Below, piece after piece: positions 7,554 through 16,454 of a DNA stretch of 64,000 nt (positions within the stretch are counted from its first letter, which is position 1; every line of letters starts with the position of its first letter). This stretch comes from Pusillimonas sp. UBA6240. GTDB lineage: Bacteria; Pseudomonadota; Gammaproteobacteria; Burkholderiales; Burkholderiaceae_B. A model generated the notes under the pieces. It saw only the letters and a program-made list of their open reading frames with translations. It was not told the origin of the DNA and searched no databases. The position numbers were made by a program, and so were the translations under genes. Location: positions 33,762 through 97,761 of the forward strand of contig DJWC01000085.1 in the NCBI GenBank assembly GCA_002441445.1, written 5' to 3'.

Positions 7554-8615
7554 ATGGCCAAAATCAAAGTAGCCGTGATTCCGGGAGACGGGATCGGCAA
7601 GGAAGTGATGCCGGAAGGCATGCGTGTTCTAGAGGCGGCGGGCAAGCGCTTCGGCCTCGGTTTCGAATGGGATCACTTTCCATGGAGCTGCGAGTACTAC
7701 GCCAGGCATGGACATATGATGCCGGCCAACGGGCTGCAGCAGATTCGCCACCACGACGCCATATATCTGGGCGCCGTCGGTTTTCCGGGCGTCCCGGACC
7801 ATGTGTCGTTATGGGGCCTGCTGATTCCGATCCGCCGCGAGTTTCAGCAGTATGCGAACGTGCGGCCGGTGCGCCTCATGCCCGGAATCACATCGCCGCT
7901 TGCCGGCCGCAAGATCGGCGATATCGACTTCATGGTGGTTCGAGAAAATACGGAAGGGGAATATTCATCGGCCGGAGAGCGGAAGTTCGAAGGGACCGAT
8001 GCCGAGCAGGCCGTCCAGCAAAGCACGTTCACGCGCAAGGGCGTCGACAGGATTCTGCGCTATGCATTCGATATGGCGCAAAGCCGTCCCAAGAAGCACC
8101 TGACCTCGGCGACCAAATCAAATGGCATTTCGGTCACCATGCCTTATTGGGATGAGCGCGTGGCCAACATGGCCCGACACTATCCGGATGTCAAAGTCGA
8201 TCAATACCACATCGACATACTGACCGCCCACTTTGTTTTGAATCCGCAGCGGTTCGATGTGGTGGTGGGGTCCAACCTGTTCGGCGACATCTTGTCGGAC
8301 CTGGGGCCCGCCATTGCGGGCACCATCGGGATCGCCCCATCCGCGAACCTGAATCCAGAGCGGGACTTCCCATCCATGTTCGAACCGGTGCATGGGTCGG
8401 CGCCGGACATCTATGGCCAAGGCATCGCAAACCCTATCGGCCAGATCTGGTCGGGCGCAATGCTGCTCGATCACTTGGGCTACCGCGATGCGGGCGCGGC
8501 GATCGTCAAGGCCATCGAAACGGTGCTGCTCGATGGGCCGAGGACCCGGGATATCGGGGGAAGGTCGGGAACCGCCGAAGTCGGAAAGGCGATTGCGGAG
8601 GCCGTCGCTGCGTAA
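7554..8615 (+). CDS. tartrate dehydrogenase / D-malate dehydrogenase-like beta-decarboxylating enzyme
   Basis: 353 residues from the ATG at 7554, 16 nt after the previous gene. It belongs to the isopropylmalate/isocitrate dehydrogenase superfamily: VIPGDGIGKEV at the N-terminus, RENTEGEYSS at 130-139 with the expected tyrosine, Lys188 in ATKSNG, and the acidic DIL (221) and GDILSD (245-249) segments that bind the metal and 2-hydroxy acid. HGSAPDIYGQGIANP is the NAD-binding loop. SLWGLLIPIRR in place of the isopropylmalate loop favours the tartrate/D-malate dehydrogenase subgroup. It oxidises a 2-hydroxy dicarboxylate with NAD, and possibly decarboxylates it. Confidence 0.88.
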   Translation: MAKIKVAVIPGDGIGKEVMPEGMRVLEAAGKRFGLGFEWDHFPWSCEYYARHGHMMPANGLQQIRHHDAIYLGAVGFPGVPDHVSLWGLLIPIRREFQQYANVRPVRLMPGITSPLAGRKIGDIDFMVVRENTEGEYSSAGERKFEGTDAEQAVQQSTFTRKGVDRILRYAFDMAQSRPKKHLTSATKSNGISVTMPYWDERVANMARHYPDVKVDQYHIDILTAHFVLNPQRFDVVVGSNLFGDILSDLGPAIAGTIGIAPSANLNPERDFPSMFEPVHGSAPDIYGQGIANPIGQIWSGAMLLDHLGYRDAGAAIVKAIETVLLDGPRTRDIGGRSGTAEVGKAIAEAVAA

Positions 8616-8661
8616 AGCCGGCGCTCGCGGTCGGCGCGTGAACACGGCAAATCGAGGCGGC

Positions 8662-8675
8662 GGGGGGGGGGGGGG
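8662..8675 (+). repeat. 14-base G homopolymer in the leader of a Bug gene
   Basis: An uninterrupted run of 14 G, preceded by GGCGGC, lies in the 111-bp gap between the tartrate-dehydrogenase-like gene and the Bug gene; the run ends 51 nt before the Bug ATG. Long G/C runs are prone to slippage and in Bordetella a comparable C run controls fimbrial promoters by changing box spacing. No clear promoter boxes flank this one. It could also form a G-quadruplex in DNA, or in the RNA leader. Confidence 0.85.
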
Positions 8676-8726
8676 CGCACGCCGGCAGCCATCAATGCTC
8701 AAACATCAACTATCAAAGGAAAGACC

Positions 8727-9710
8727 ATGGAGACAATACTCAAGAATCTGTGCGGCGCGGCTGTACTCGCTTTGTGCAGCATTACAGCAGCCTCGGCCGC
8801 CACTGAATCGTATCCCAATAAAACGATTACGCTTATCGTTCCGTTCGCTCCCGGAGGCCCGGCGGACATCATGGGACGGACGATTGCCAAGAACCTGGCC
8901 GATGACTTGGGGCAAGCGATCGTCGTAGTGAACAAGGCGGGCGCGGGCGGCAACATCGGGACCGATGCGTTGGCGAAGTCCAACCCGGACGGCTACACAC
9001 TGGGCATCAGCCTGATCAGCAGCCTGGCCATAGCGCCCAGTCTCTATTCCAAGCTGCCTTACGACGTTAAGCGGGACATTGCGCCGATTTCCATGGTCGG
9101 CATAGCCACGCCCGCCATCCTGGCTCACCCTTCAGCTCCCTTCAATACCTTCGACGAGATGATCCGGTATGCGAAGGCCCACCCCGGGACGCTGAATTAC
9201 TCTACGCCGGGCGTTGGGACGGCACCGCATCTTGCCGCTGAATATCTCAGTTCTCTCGCAGGCATCGACCTCGTGCATGTGCCGTACAAGGGTACGGCGC
9301 CGGCATCTCAGGACTTATTGGCCGGCGTCATTCCCATGGGCTTTGAAAGCTCCCTGGTCACGGCATCGAAGTTCGTCGACAGCGGCAAGCTGAAAGCGAT
9401 TGCGGTTCTAACCAAGGACAGGTCGGACTTGCTTCCCAAGGTGCCCACTGTTTCCGAACTGGGATATCCCGGCTTCGATGCCGCGAACTGGTTCTGCCTG
9501 GTCGCGCCCGCCAATACGCCTCCGCAGATAATCGAAAAGCTGAACCGGCTGACGGCGGCCGCCTTGAAAACGCCCGAGATCGTTGCCAAGTTCGCGGAAA
9601 TCGGCGTGGTTGCGCAATCCATGTCGCCCGCCGAATTGGCGGCTTATATCGACAAGGAAACGAAGCACTGGCGGGAAATCATCGTGGCGAACAATATCAA
9701 GGCGGAATAG
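8727..9710 (+). CDS. Bug/TctC-family periplasmic solute receptor
   Basis: 327 residues, signal peptide about 1-26 with cleavage near ASAATES. The mature part has VPFAPGGPADIMGR, NKAGAGGNIG, SNPDGYTLG, VHVPYKGTAPASQDLLAGVIPMG and LPKVPTVSELGYPG, the normal Bug set. It is the last gene of the nitrilase operon, suggesting that it captures the substrate or an acid product of that pathway. AAAGGA lies 8 nt before the ATG. The unusual point is the G14 run upstream, which separates this gene from the rest of the operon and could give it its own switchable expression. Confidence 0.92.
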   Translation: METILKNLCGAAVLALCSITAASAATESYPNKTITLIVPFAPGGPADIMGRTIAKNLADDLGQAIVVVNKAGAGGNIGTDALAKSNPDGYTLGISLISSLAIAPSLYSKLPYDVKRDIAPISMVGIATPAILAHPSAPFNTFDEMIRYAKAHPGTLNYSTPGVGTAPHLAAEYLSSLAGIDLVHVPYKGTAPASQDLLAGVIPMGFESSLVTASKFVDSGKLKAIAVLTKDRSDLLPKVPTVSELGYPGFDAANWFCLVAPANTPPQIIEKLNRLTAAALKTPEIVAKFAEIGVVAQSMSPAELAAYIDKETKHWREIIVANNIKAE

Positions 9711-9732
9711 CACGGCCGGCGCCGCCGATGCC

Positions 9733-9763
9733 CGGCCCAGGCGTCACGCGCACGCCTGGGCCG
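9733..9763. terminator. strong 12-bp hairpin shared by convergent operons
   Basis: CGGCCCAGGCGT (9733-9744) and ACGCCTGGGCCG (9752-9763) are perfect reverse complements around a 7-nt loop. It follows the Bug gene by 22 nt, and on the opposite strand the TGA of the acyl-CoA synthetase (9746-9744) sits at the edge of the loop. It would act in both directions, though without a long U run. Confidence 0.75.
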
Positions 9764-11864
9764 CATCGGCCGGGGTCCTGAGCACGATCAGCGCATCGAG
9801 CGCGACGGCCCCTTCGCCTTGGGGCAGGGCGACAAAGGGATTGACATCTATGGATGCTATCCGGTTGCGCGCCTTATGGGCCAGGCGGGAAAGCGCGGAC
9901 AGCGCATGGGCGATGGCATCGATGTCCGCCAGCGGCTGGCCGCGCGCACCTTGAAGCAGCGCCAGTGCGCGGGTTTCCTCTATCATGCTGCGCGCTTCTT
10001 GCTCATCGAAGGGCGCGAGGCGAAAGCTCACGTCTTTCAATACTTCCACAAAAATCCCTCCCAGGCCGAACATGATCACCGGCCCGAAAACCGGGTCGAC
10101 ATGCGCTCCCATGATGCATTCCGTACCGCCCTTGACCATGGGTGCGAGCAAAACGCCGTCTACCCTGGCGTCGGCGGCATGGCGCGCGACGCTGGACAGT
10201 ATGTCGTCATAGGCTTGCGCCGCTGCCTGCGCTCCGGCGATATTCAGCCTGACGCCGCCGGCATCGCTCTTGTGCAGGATGTCGGCCGAAAGGACTTTCA
10301 TGGCGATAGGGCGTCCCATGCTTGCCGCATGGCAGGCCGCCTCTTCTCTCGAATGGGCCACCTTGCCGGGAAGCACGGGAATGCCTGCCGCGGACAAGAT
10401 TTGCAGGGATTGCATTTCATTGAGCGCGCCTTTTCCAGTGGGCAGTTCAATCGTGGCCATGGTTGCCGGGCGCCTGTCGGCTCGCGGTCGCTGGAGCGCC
10501 GCGGCGATGCTGCGGATCGCGGCGCTGGGGTCGGAAAAAACCATTGCGCCGAGCTGTTCGAGTTCTCTGCGTCTGTCGTCGGGCAGCAATGCGCACACGG
10601 CAAGAGGGCGGGAGTCGGGGTGTTTTCTTGCCGTGTCCGCCAGCTCGCGCATATGCGGCCACATTGCCTCGGATGAGCCCGCCGCCGCGAGAAAGACGGC
10701 CAGCGCGCCGTAGCGCTTGGTGTCGAGCATGTCGGTGATGGTATCGCGCAGAATGGCCGGATCGGTGATGGCCTGGCCTGTCACGTCGACGGGATTGCAC
10801 GCACTGGCGAAAGGGATACGCTCCAGCAGCATGCGCTGGCTGTGATCCGGCAGGACAGGCAGCGCAAGGCCGCAGTCGTCGGCCTCATCCGCCATCAGCG
10901 CGCCTACGCCGCCGGAAATCGAGACGATGCCTACGCTGGCCTGCGCAGGCCGTTGGCCCCATACGCTCAGGGCATGGCCGATATTGAAGAAGTCCTCGAT
11001 CGTCCTGGCGCGAATGGCGCCGTATTGCCGGAACAGCGTGTCATAGACGGCATCGTCGCCTGCAAGCGCTGCCGTATGGGAAGCCGCCGCCCTTGCGCCG
11101 GACGCCGTTCGCCCGATCTTCGTGATGACCACCGGCTTGCCCGCGCGGGCGGCGGCATCGAGCGCGGTCTTGAGCTTGTCGCCGTCTTTGCAGCCCTCCA
11201 TGTAAGCCATGATGATGCGCGTTTCCGGGTCATCGGCCAGCCATGCGATGCAGTCGGCTACCGTGACGTCGCTTTCATTGCCGGTGCTGGCCCAGAAAGA
11301 AAGACCCAGCCCGCGCAGCCTTGCCATGCTGTACGCATAGGCGCCGAAAGCGCCGCTTTGGCTGATCATGCCAATATGCCCCGGCAGCGCCTCGCCCGTC
11401 AAGGCCGCGGGTGTGAATGTGGCGTAGACCCGCTTGCGCATATTCATGAAGCCCAGGCAATTCGGGCCCAGCAGCCGTATGCCGCGGTCCTTGGCGATGC
11501 GCTCTAGCCGCGATTGCTCGGCGCGGCCCTCGGGTCCGGTTTCCGCGAAGCCGGATGTCAGCAGGACGGCGCTCTTGAGCTGGCCGGGGCGCGCGCTCTC
11601 GAGAGCCTTGCACACATGAAGCGCGGGCACGGCGAGAATGGCCAGGTCGATGTCCTGTTCGATACCGCCCAGGGATGCATGGCATGCCAGCCCCTGTATC
11701 TCATCGGCCTTGGGGTTGACAGGCAGGATGCAGCCTTCGTATCCATACCGCTTCAAGAGCTGGACGGGGGTGGCGCCCACTTTTCCCGGCGTGTTGGAAG
11801 CGCCCACGATGGCGATGCTTGCGGGCGAGAATAGCGTTTGCAGCGAGTGGGAATGTGTCGTCAT
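9744..11864 (-). CDS. ADP-forming acyl-CoA synthetase (acetate--CoA ligase family, fused alpha-beta)
   Basis: 706 residues, full length for the one-chain form. Order: CoA-binding Rossmann domain (about 10-135; SIAIVGASNTPGKVG), succinyl-CoA-ligase-like domains (about 150-460; ISQSGAFGA, TGNESDV) with the phospho-accepting His263 in ASHTAALAGDD, then an ATP-grasp domain (about 485-700; AMKVLSADILHKSDAGGV, GAHVDPVFGPVIMFGLGG). It makes a CoA thioester from an organic acid with ATP giving ADP and phosphate. Last gene of the minus-strand cluster with two acyl-CoA dehydrogenases and two Bugs, so it probably activates the imported acid. The start at 11864 lacks a good ribosome site. Confidence 0.92.
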   Translation of the reverse strand: MTTHSHSLQTLFSPASIAIVGASNTPGKVGATPVQLLKRYGYEGCILPVNPKADEIQGLACHASLGGIEQDIDLAILAVPALHVCKALESARPGQLKSAVLLTSGFAETGPEGRAEQSRLERIAKDRGIRLLGPNCLGFMNMRKRVYATFTPAALTGEALPGHIGMISQSGAFGAYAYSMARLRGLGLSFWASTGNESDVTVADCIAWLADDPETRIIMAYMEGCKDGDKLKTALDAAARAGKPVVITKIGRTASGARAAASHTAALAGDDAVYDTLFRQYGAIRARTIEDFFNIGHALSVWGQRPAQASVGIVSISGGVGALMADEADDCGLALPVLPDHSQRMLLERIPFASACNPVDVTGQAITDPAILRDTITDMLDTKRYGALAVFLAAAGSSEAMWPHMRELADTARKHPDSRPLAVCALLPDDRRRELEQLGAMVFSDPSAAIRSIAAALQRPRADRRPATMATIELPTGKGALNEMQSLQILSAAGIPVLPGKVAHSREEAACHAASMGRPIAMKVLSADILHKSDAGGVRLNIAGAQAAAQAYDDILSSVARHAADARVDGVLLAPMVKGGTECIMGAHVDPVFGPVIMFGLGGIFVEVLKDVSFRLAPFDEQEARSMIEETRALALLQGARGQPLADIDAIAHALSALSRLAHKARNRIASIDVNPFVALPQGEGAVALDALIVLRTPADAAQACA

Positions 11865-11894
11865 ATAAGAAAAGTATCTTGGGGCGCGCCGGTT

Positions 11895-13061
11895 TTATGG
11901 CGATAGGTTTCTGTGCAGTATCCGGCGGGCGATGGCGCTTCGGTGCACTTCGTTCGCGCCGTCATAGATGCGGAAGGGGCGCGCTTCGCGCCATATGGCC
12001 GATATGGCCTCGTCTTCGGAAACGCCAAGGGCGCCGCACATCTGCATGGCGCGATCGGCCACGCGTCCCACCGCCTCGGAAACGAATACCTTGGTCATGC
12101 TGGAATAATGCTTGACGGACTTGCCTTCATCCATCAGTTGCGCGCAGTGATGGGTGATCAGCCTGCTTGCATGCAGGTCGATGTGGGAATCGGCGACCAT
12201 GGCTTGCACCTGCTGCAGTTCCGCCAACGGAGCGCCGAAGGATACGCGCTGGCTTACGTAGCGCTGCGCGATTTCCATGGCGCGCCGCGCCCGTCCTATG
12301 AATCGCATGCAGTGGGACAGGCGCGCCGGCTCCAGCCGCAGCTGGATATGCTCGAAGCCCTGGCCCACCGTTCCCAGCACGGCGTCGCCGGGCAGTTCGC
12401 AGGCCTCCATGACGATCTCGGCGTGCCCTCCGATCTGATAGCTGGTCGCCATGGCGATGTCGCGCGTCACGCGGTAGCCGGGTGTCGCCGTATCGAAGAC
12501 GAACAGGGTGACGCCTTCTTCGGTTTGGGCGGGGACGATGGCGATGTCCGCCTTGACGCCGCCGCTGATGAATTTTTTGTGCCCATCGAGCACCCACTTG
12601 CCATTCCCGCGGCGTGCCGTGGTCTTGAGCATGGAGGGATCGGAGCCGGCGCCCGGCGCGGGCTCGGTCATGGCAAAGCAGGCGCGCTTCTCGCCGCGGG
12701 CGATCGGCCCCAGGAACCGCTCGCGCTGCGCGGGGCTCGCCAGCAGGTCGAGCAGCAGCGCGTTGGGCTGGTCCGGCGGGGCGCAGTTCAACGCAATCGG
12801 CCCCAGCAGCCCGCGCGCGCACTCTTCGAACAATTCGGCGCACGCGCGCCAGGGCAGGGCCAACCCGCCATACTCCTTGGGAAGCTGCGGGCCGTATATG
12901 CCGGCTTCCCTGGCCTGGCGGCGCAGCGTACCGGCAATCTCGTCCAGCGCCTCCACATCCCGTTCGATCGCCGTGCCCTCCAGCGGAATGGCCACCTCGT
13001 CGATGAATTTCCGTACCCGCTCCTTCAAGTCGGGGAGCATGGATGCATGTGTTTCATTCAT
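11895..13061 (-). CDS. acyl-CoA dehydrogenase
   Basis: 388 residues, the normal size. Helical N-terminal part, the FAD-binding FAMTEPAPGAGSDPS strand near 152-166 and GHKKFISGG after it, then the C-terminal helical bundle with QRVSFGAPLAELQQVQAMVADSHIDL. The position that carries the catalytic base Glu in medium-chain enzymes reads IYDGANEVH, with Asp instead of Glu, as in some bacterial and ACAD10/11-like branches. It oxidises an acyl-CoA at C2-C3 with electron-transfer flavoprotein as acceptor. It begins 4 nt after the stop of the upstream Bug and ends 30 nt before the CoA synthetase, so these are one operon. Confidence 0.92.
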   Translation of the reverse strand: MNETHASMLPDLKERVRKFIDEVAIPLEGTAIERDVEALDEIAGTLRRQAREAGIYGPQLPKEYGGLALPWRACAELFEECARGLLGPIALNCAPPDQPNALLLDLLASPAQRERFLGPIARGEKRACFAMTEPAPGAGSDPSMLKTTARRGNGKWVLDGHKKFISGGVKADIAIVPAQTEEGVTLFVFDTATPGYRVTRDIAMATSYQIGGHAEIVMEACELPGDAVLGTVGQGFEHIQLRLEPARLSHCMRFIGRARRAMEIAQRYVSQRVSFGAPLAELQQVQAMVADSHIDLHASRLITHHCAQLMDEGKSVKHYSSMTKVFVSEAVGRVADRAMQMCGALGVSEDEAISAIWREARPFRIYDGANEVHRSAIARRILHRNLSP

Positions 13062-13065
13062 GATG

Positions 13066-14022
13066 TCATTCCGCGAGCTTGATGCCGGCTTCGCTGACGA
13101 TCGACTTCCATTTGCTGGTTTCGCTGGCGATGTGCCTGGCGAAATCGTCCGGCGAGCCCCCTACGGGATGCATGCCTTGTTCCAGGAAGTAGCTTCGCAC
13201 TTCAGGATCCTTGAGCACAGCATTGATCTCTTTGTTGAGCCGTGCGATGACCTCCGGCGATGTGCCTTTGGGCGCCAGGACTCCCCACCATGACGAAGCC
13301 GACACTGGGTATCCAAGCTCAGCCAGTGTTGGAACATCGGGCTGCGCCTCGCTGCGGCGCTCGCTGGCGATGGCAAGCGGCTTGATCCGGCCCGCTTTGA
13401 GCTGGCCGCTGGCGGGCGCAAGGTTGTCGAAGCTGATGGGAACCTGGTTGCTGGATACCGCTATGACCGCTTCGGAGCTCCCCTTGTAAGGTATATGCCG
13501 CAAATCCAGTTTCGCCTTTCGCCTGAATAGTTCGCCCGCAAGATGAGGAATGCTGCCAACGCCGGCGGTTGCATACGAAAGCCCATTGGGCGAGCGGCCC
13601 GCGGCGAGCAATTGGTCGAATGACTTGATCGGCCCTTCCGTGCTCGCAAATATATAGACCGGGACATCGGTGACCTGCACGATGGGTATGAGATCTTTCT
13701 TCGCATCATAGGGAAGCTTGTCATAGAACGCGGGATTGGTGCCAAGATTGGCGGTGCCCATCAGCAGGGTATAGCCGTCCGGCGCCGCCTTGACTACATG
13801 CTGGGTTCCGATCTGGGTGGCGGCTCCGGCCTTGTTTTCCACGACGACCGACTGGCCGAGGCGGGGCGCCAGCTTTTTTGCCAGGATGCGCGCGGCCGTG
13901 TCGGTTCCGCCCCCGGCCGCGTAGGGCACGATGAGGCTGATGGGCCTGTCGGGGTAGGCAGCGGCGGCCATGCCGGGCAACAGGGCGAATGCGGCGAGAA
14001 GCAGCGTGTTGAGATATCGCAT
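13066..14022 (-). CDS. Bug/TctC-family periplasmic solute receptor
   Basis: 318 residues with a signal peptide (about 1-21, ending in MAAAAYPDRP). The mature protein has VPYAAGGGTDTAAR, ENKAGAATQIG, AAPDGYTLLMG, RHIPYKGSSEAVIAVSSNQVPISF and QPDVPTLAELGYPVSA. It is the second of two adjacent Bug genes in this operon; the two proteins are clearly different in sequence, so they are not a recent duplicate and may bind different ligands. AGGAGT precedes the ATG. Confidence 0.92.
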   Translation of the reverse strand: MRYLNTLLLAAFALLPGMAAAAYPDRPISLIVPYAAGGGTDTAARILAKKLAPRLGQSVVVENKAGAATQIGTQHVVKAAPDGYTLLMGTANLGTNPAFYDKLPYDAKKDLIPIVQVTDVPVYIFASTEGPIKSFDQLLAAGRSPNGLSYATAGVGSIPHLAGELFRRKAKLDLRHIPYKGSSEAVIAVSSNQVPISFDNLAPASGQLKAGRIKPLAIASERRSEAQPDVPTLAELGYPVSASSWWGVLAPKGTSPEVIARLNKEINAVLKDPEVRSYFLEQGMHPVGGSPDDFARHIASETSKWKSIVSEAGIKLAE

Positions 14023-14055
14023 GAGTACTCCTTTTGAGCGCGATCAGCGCAGTGC

Positions 14056-15027
14056 CTACTGTATGGTGGTGTTGGTTTGCTTGATCAGCTCGGCCCACCA
14101 GGCGGTTTCTTTGCGGATTTGTTCGCCGAAGGCTTCGGGCGTGTTGCCTTCGGGCTCCGCGCCAAGCTGGGTGAGGCGCTGCTTGATTTCGGGTTTCTGC
14201 AGAACCTGCACGCATGCCTGATGGAGCTTTTCGATGATGGGGCGCGGCGTGCCCTTGGGCGCCATCAGCCCCTTCCAGGCCATGATCACGTAGTCGTTGA
14301 CGCCCTGTTCCTGGAATGTGGGAACGTCGGGCAATGCGGCCGCGCGCGTGGCGCTGGGTACGGCGATCGCCCGAAGATTGCCGGCCTGCACATGCGGCAG
14401 CAAGGGCGGCATGTTGTCGATCATCACGTTGATCCGGTTGGCGAGCAGGTCTGTGATCGCGGGCCCCGTCCCTTTGTAAGGGATGTGCTGCATGTCTATG
14501 CCCGCCTTCTGGTTCAGCAGTTCGCCGGCCAGATGCGCCGGCGAACCCGTGCCCGGCGAGCCATAGCTGATGGAGTTCGGATGGCTTTTCGCATAAGCGA
14601 TGAATTCCCGCAGATTGTTGGCCGGAACCTTGGGGTTGATGGCCATCAGATTGTGTTCGCGGGTCAGGGCGGTGATGGGCTCCAGGTCTTTTGCCGGGTT
14701 GAAGGGCATGTCCTTGTACAGGCTGGGATTGATGACGGTCGGCCCCGCTGCGGCGAGCAGCAGGGTATAGCCGTCCGGCTCAGCCCGGGCGACCAGGGAC
14801 CCGCCTATGTTGCCCGCCGCGCCCCCCTTGTTCTCGACGACGACGGTTTGCCCCAGGATGGGCTGCAGCGCTTCGGCGAGCATGCGCCCCAGGATGTCCG
14901 TCGATCCGCCGGGGGCGAACGGCACGATGAGCCTGATGGGGTGGTCGGGGTAGGCTGCATGGGCCGTGAATGGCGCGGCCATGCAGGCCGCCGCGACTAG
15001 GGTGGAAGCAATGAGCTGCCTGAACAT
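14056..15027 (-). CDS. Bug/TctC-family periplasmic solute receptor
   Basis: 323 residues with a typical signal peptide (about 1-24, Ala-rich core ending AHAAYPDHP). Motifs are VPFAPGGSTDILGR, ENKGGAAGNIGG, AEPDGYTLL, QHIPYKGTGPAITDLLANRINVM and LPDVPTFQEQGVND. It starts 85 nt after the stop of the acyl-CoA dehydrogenase upstream and is followed at 33 nt by the second Bug. GAGGAGACAAACC gives a good ribosome site. Its ligand is presumably the acid degraded by the two dehydrogenases and the CoA synthetase of this operon (inference). Confidence 0.92.
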   Translation of the reverse strand: MFRQLIASTLVAAACMAAPFTAHAAYPDHPIRLIVPFAPGGSTDILGRMLAEALQPILGQTVVVENKGGAAGNIGGSLVARAEPDGYTLLLAAAGPTVINPSLYKDMPFNPAKDLEPITALTREHNLMAINPKVPANNLREFIAYAKSHPNSISYGSPGTGSPAHLAGELLNQKAGIDMQHIPYKGTGPAITDLLANRINVMIDNMPPLLPHVQAGNLRAIAVPSATRAAALPDVPTFQEQGVNDYVIMAWKGLMAPKGTPRPIIEKLHQACVQVLQKPEIKQRLTQLGAEPEGNTPEAFGEQIRKETAWWAELIKQTNTTIQ

Positions 15028-15112
15028 GGTTTGTCTCCTCGGTATTGAAAGTAAGCCTGTACTGCCTGTCCGGCATGTGCGGGATTGGTCCGGCCTGCGT
15101 TCGCGGCCGGTA

Positions 15113-16279
15113 TTACTTGCCCACGCTGTAGCCGGCCTGCTTCAGGCTGTGCTTTGCGATCGTGAGCTGGTGTATCTGGCTGGTCCCTTCATACAGGCGG
15201 AACAGACGTACGTCGCGATAGAATCTTTCCATGCCATGATCGGCGATATAGCCATATCCTCCGAGCATCTGCACGCATCGGTCCGCCACGCGGCCGCACA
15301 TCTCGGACGAGAAGTACTTGCAGATCGAGGCGTTCATGGTGACGTCCCCGCCGGCATCGCGCTGGCGCGCGGTTTGCAGCACGAGCGCTCTTGCGGCCTG
15401 GATTTCCGTCTGGCAATCGGCAATCATGGCCTGCACCAGCTGGAAGTTCATGAGAGGCTGGCCGAACTGCTTGCGGCCGGCCACGAAGGCCATGGCATCG
15501 TTCAGCATGCGGATGGCGGGTCCGATACACAGCGCCGCCAGATGTATTCTTTGCTTGTTCAGCACCTTCATGGCGGTCTTGAACCCGCGGCCTTCCTGGC
15601 CGCCTATGAGATTTGCGGCGGGCACCCGGCAGTTGTCGAAATACACCTCCGACACCGGCGAGCCGGCCTGGCCCATCTTGTCGTACGGCCGCCCGGTTGA
15701 CAGCCCCGGCGTGCCGCGTTCGACGATGAAGGCGGATATTCCGCCGGCTCCCGCATCGTCGGCGCCCGTGCGGGCCATGACGGTGAAGATATCGGCGATG
15801 GGCGCATTGGTGATGAAGCACTTGGTGCCATTCAACATGAAATGATCGCCGTCTTTGCGCGCGCTCGTCCGCAGCGCGGTGGCGTCCGAGCCTGCATCGG
15901 GCTCGGTGAGCGCGAACGCCCCCGTCTTCTTTCCTGACGCCAGGTCGGGAAGATAGCGCTGCTTCTGTTCGGCCGTTCCGTCGGCCACCAGGCCCTCCGA
16001 ACCTATGCCGGTATTGGTTCCGACGCGGGCGCGAAAGGCTACGGAACACTGTGAAAGCTCCATCGCCGCCAGGACCAGTTCTTCCGTCGTCATGCCCAGG
16101 CCGCCGTAAGCTTCGGGAATCGAATAGCCGAACATGTGCTGCGCCGCCATCTCCCTGACCAGCGCCTCGGGCACTTCGTCTTCCCGCGCGACACGTTCCT
16201 CATTGGGAACCAGCCGTTCGAGTACAAACTTGCGTAGAGTCTCCAGGAATAGATCGAAGCTTTCTGGGTCACGGATCAT
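15113..16279 (-). CDS. acyl-CoA dehydrogenase
   Basis: 388 residues from the ATG at 16279 (MIRDPESFDLF), which is preceded by AAGGACAACCC; the frame extends to 16327 but those 16 residues lack a ribosome site. FAD-binding segment FALTEPDAGSDATALRTSA, substrate segment TKCFITNAPIAD, C-terminal RKQFGQPLMNFQLVQAMIADCQ, and the catalytic-base region LYEGTSQIHQ with the canonical Glu. It is therefore a conventional acyl-CoA dehydrogenase, unlike its operon mate at 11895-13061 (Asp at that position). It is the first gene of the minus-strand operon and faces the tandem IclR regulators. Confidence 0.93.
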   Translation of the reverse strand: MIRDPESFDLFLETLRKFVLERLVPNEERVAREDEVPEALVREMAAQHMFGYSIPEAYGGLGMTTEELVLAAMELSQCSVAFRARVGTNTGIGSEGLVADGTAEQKQRYLPDLASGKKTGAFALTEPDAGSDATALRTSARKDGDHFMLNGTKCFITNAPIADIFTVMARTGADDAGAGGISAFIVERGTPGLSTGRPYDKMGQAGSPVSEVYFDNCRVPAANLIGGQEGRGFKTAMKVLNKQRIHLAALCIGPAIRMLNDAMAFVAGRKQFGQPLMNFQLVQAMIADCQTEIQAARALVLQTARQRDAGGDVTMNASICKYFSSEMCGRVADRCVQMLGGYGYIADHGMERFYRDVRLFRLYEGTSQIHQLTIAKHSLKQAGYSVGK

Positions 16280-16377
16280 GGGTTGTCCTTGGTCGCGCCG
16301 AAGAGTCTTGCCGACGGCTGTTTGCATAGGCGATGTGTGTGTAGCGTAGCAATGCGTTTAAAATAGGGATACATAAG

Positions 16378-16397
16378 TTTTGATATATTGAACAAAA
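16378..16397. promoter_or_regulatory. inverted repeat between acyl-CoA dehydrogenase operon and IclR genes
   Basis: TTTTG (16378-16382) and CAAAA (16393-16397) flank a 10-nt AT-rich centre (ATATATTGAA) in the 175-bp divergent region. IclR proteins bind AT-rich dyads of about this length, and the site lies where it could overlap promoters of both directions. Short arms in AT-rich DNA make chance possible. Confidence 0.35.
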
Positions 16398-16454
16398 TAC
16401 TATCTTCGCCACAATGAATCGCGGTACAAGAAAAGACAGGAGGCCCACGCATCC

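Noticed and set aside
11913..13082. Plus-strand open frame of 389 codons
   Set aside because: Antisense to the acyl-CoA dehydrogenase with intact FAD and substrate motifs; composition is shadow-like.
13066..15027. Tandem Bug genes as a recent duplication
   Set aside because: The two proteins share only family motifs and differ along their whole length, so they are not a recent copy.
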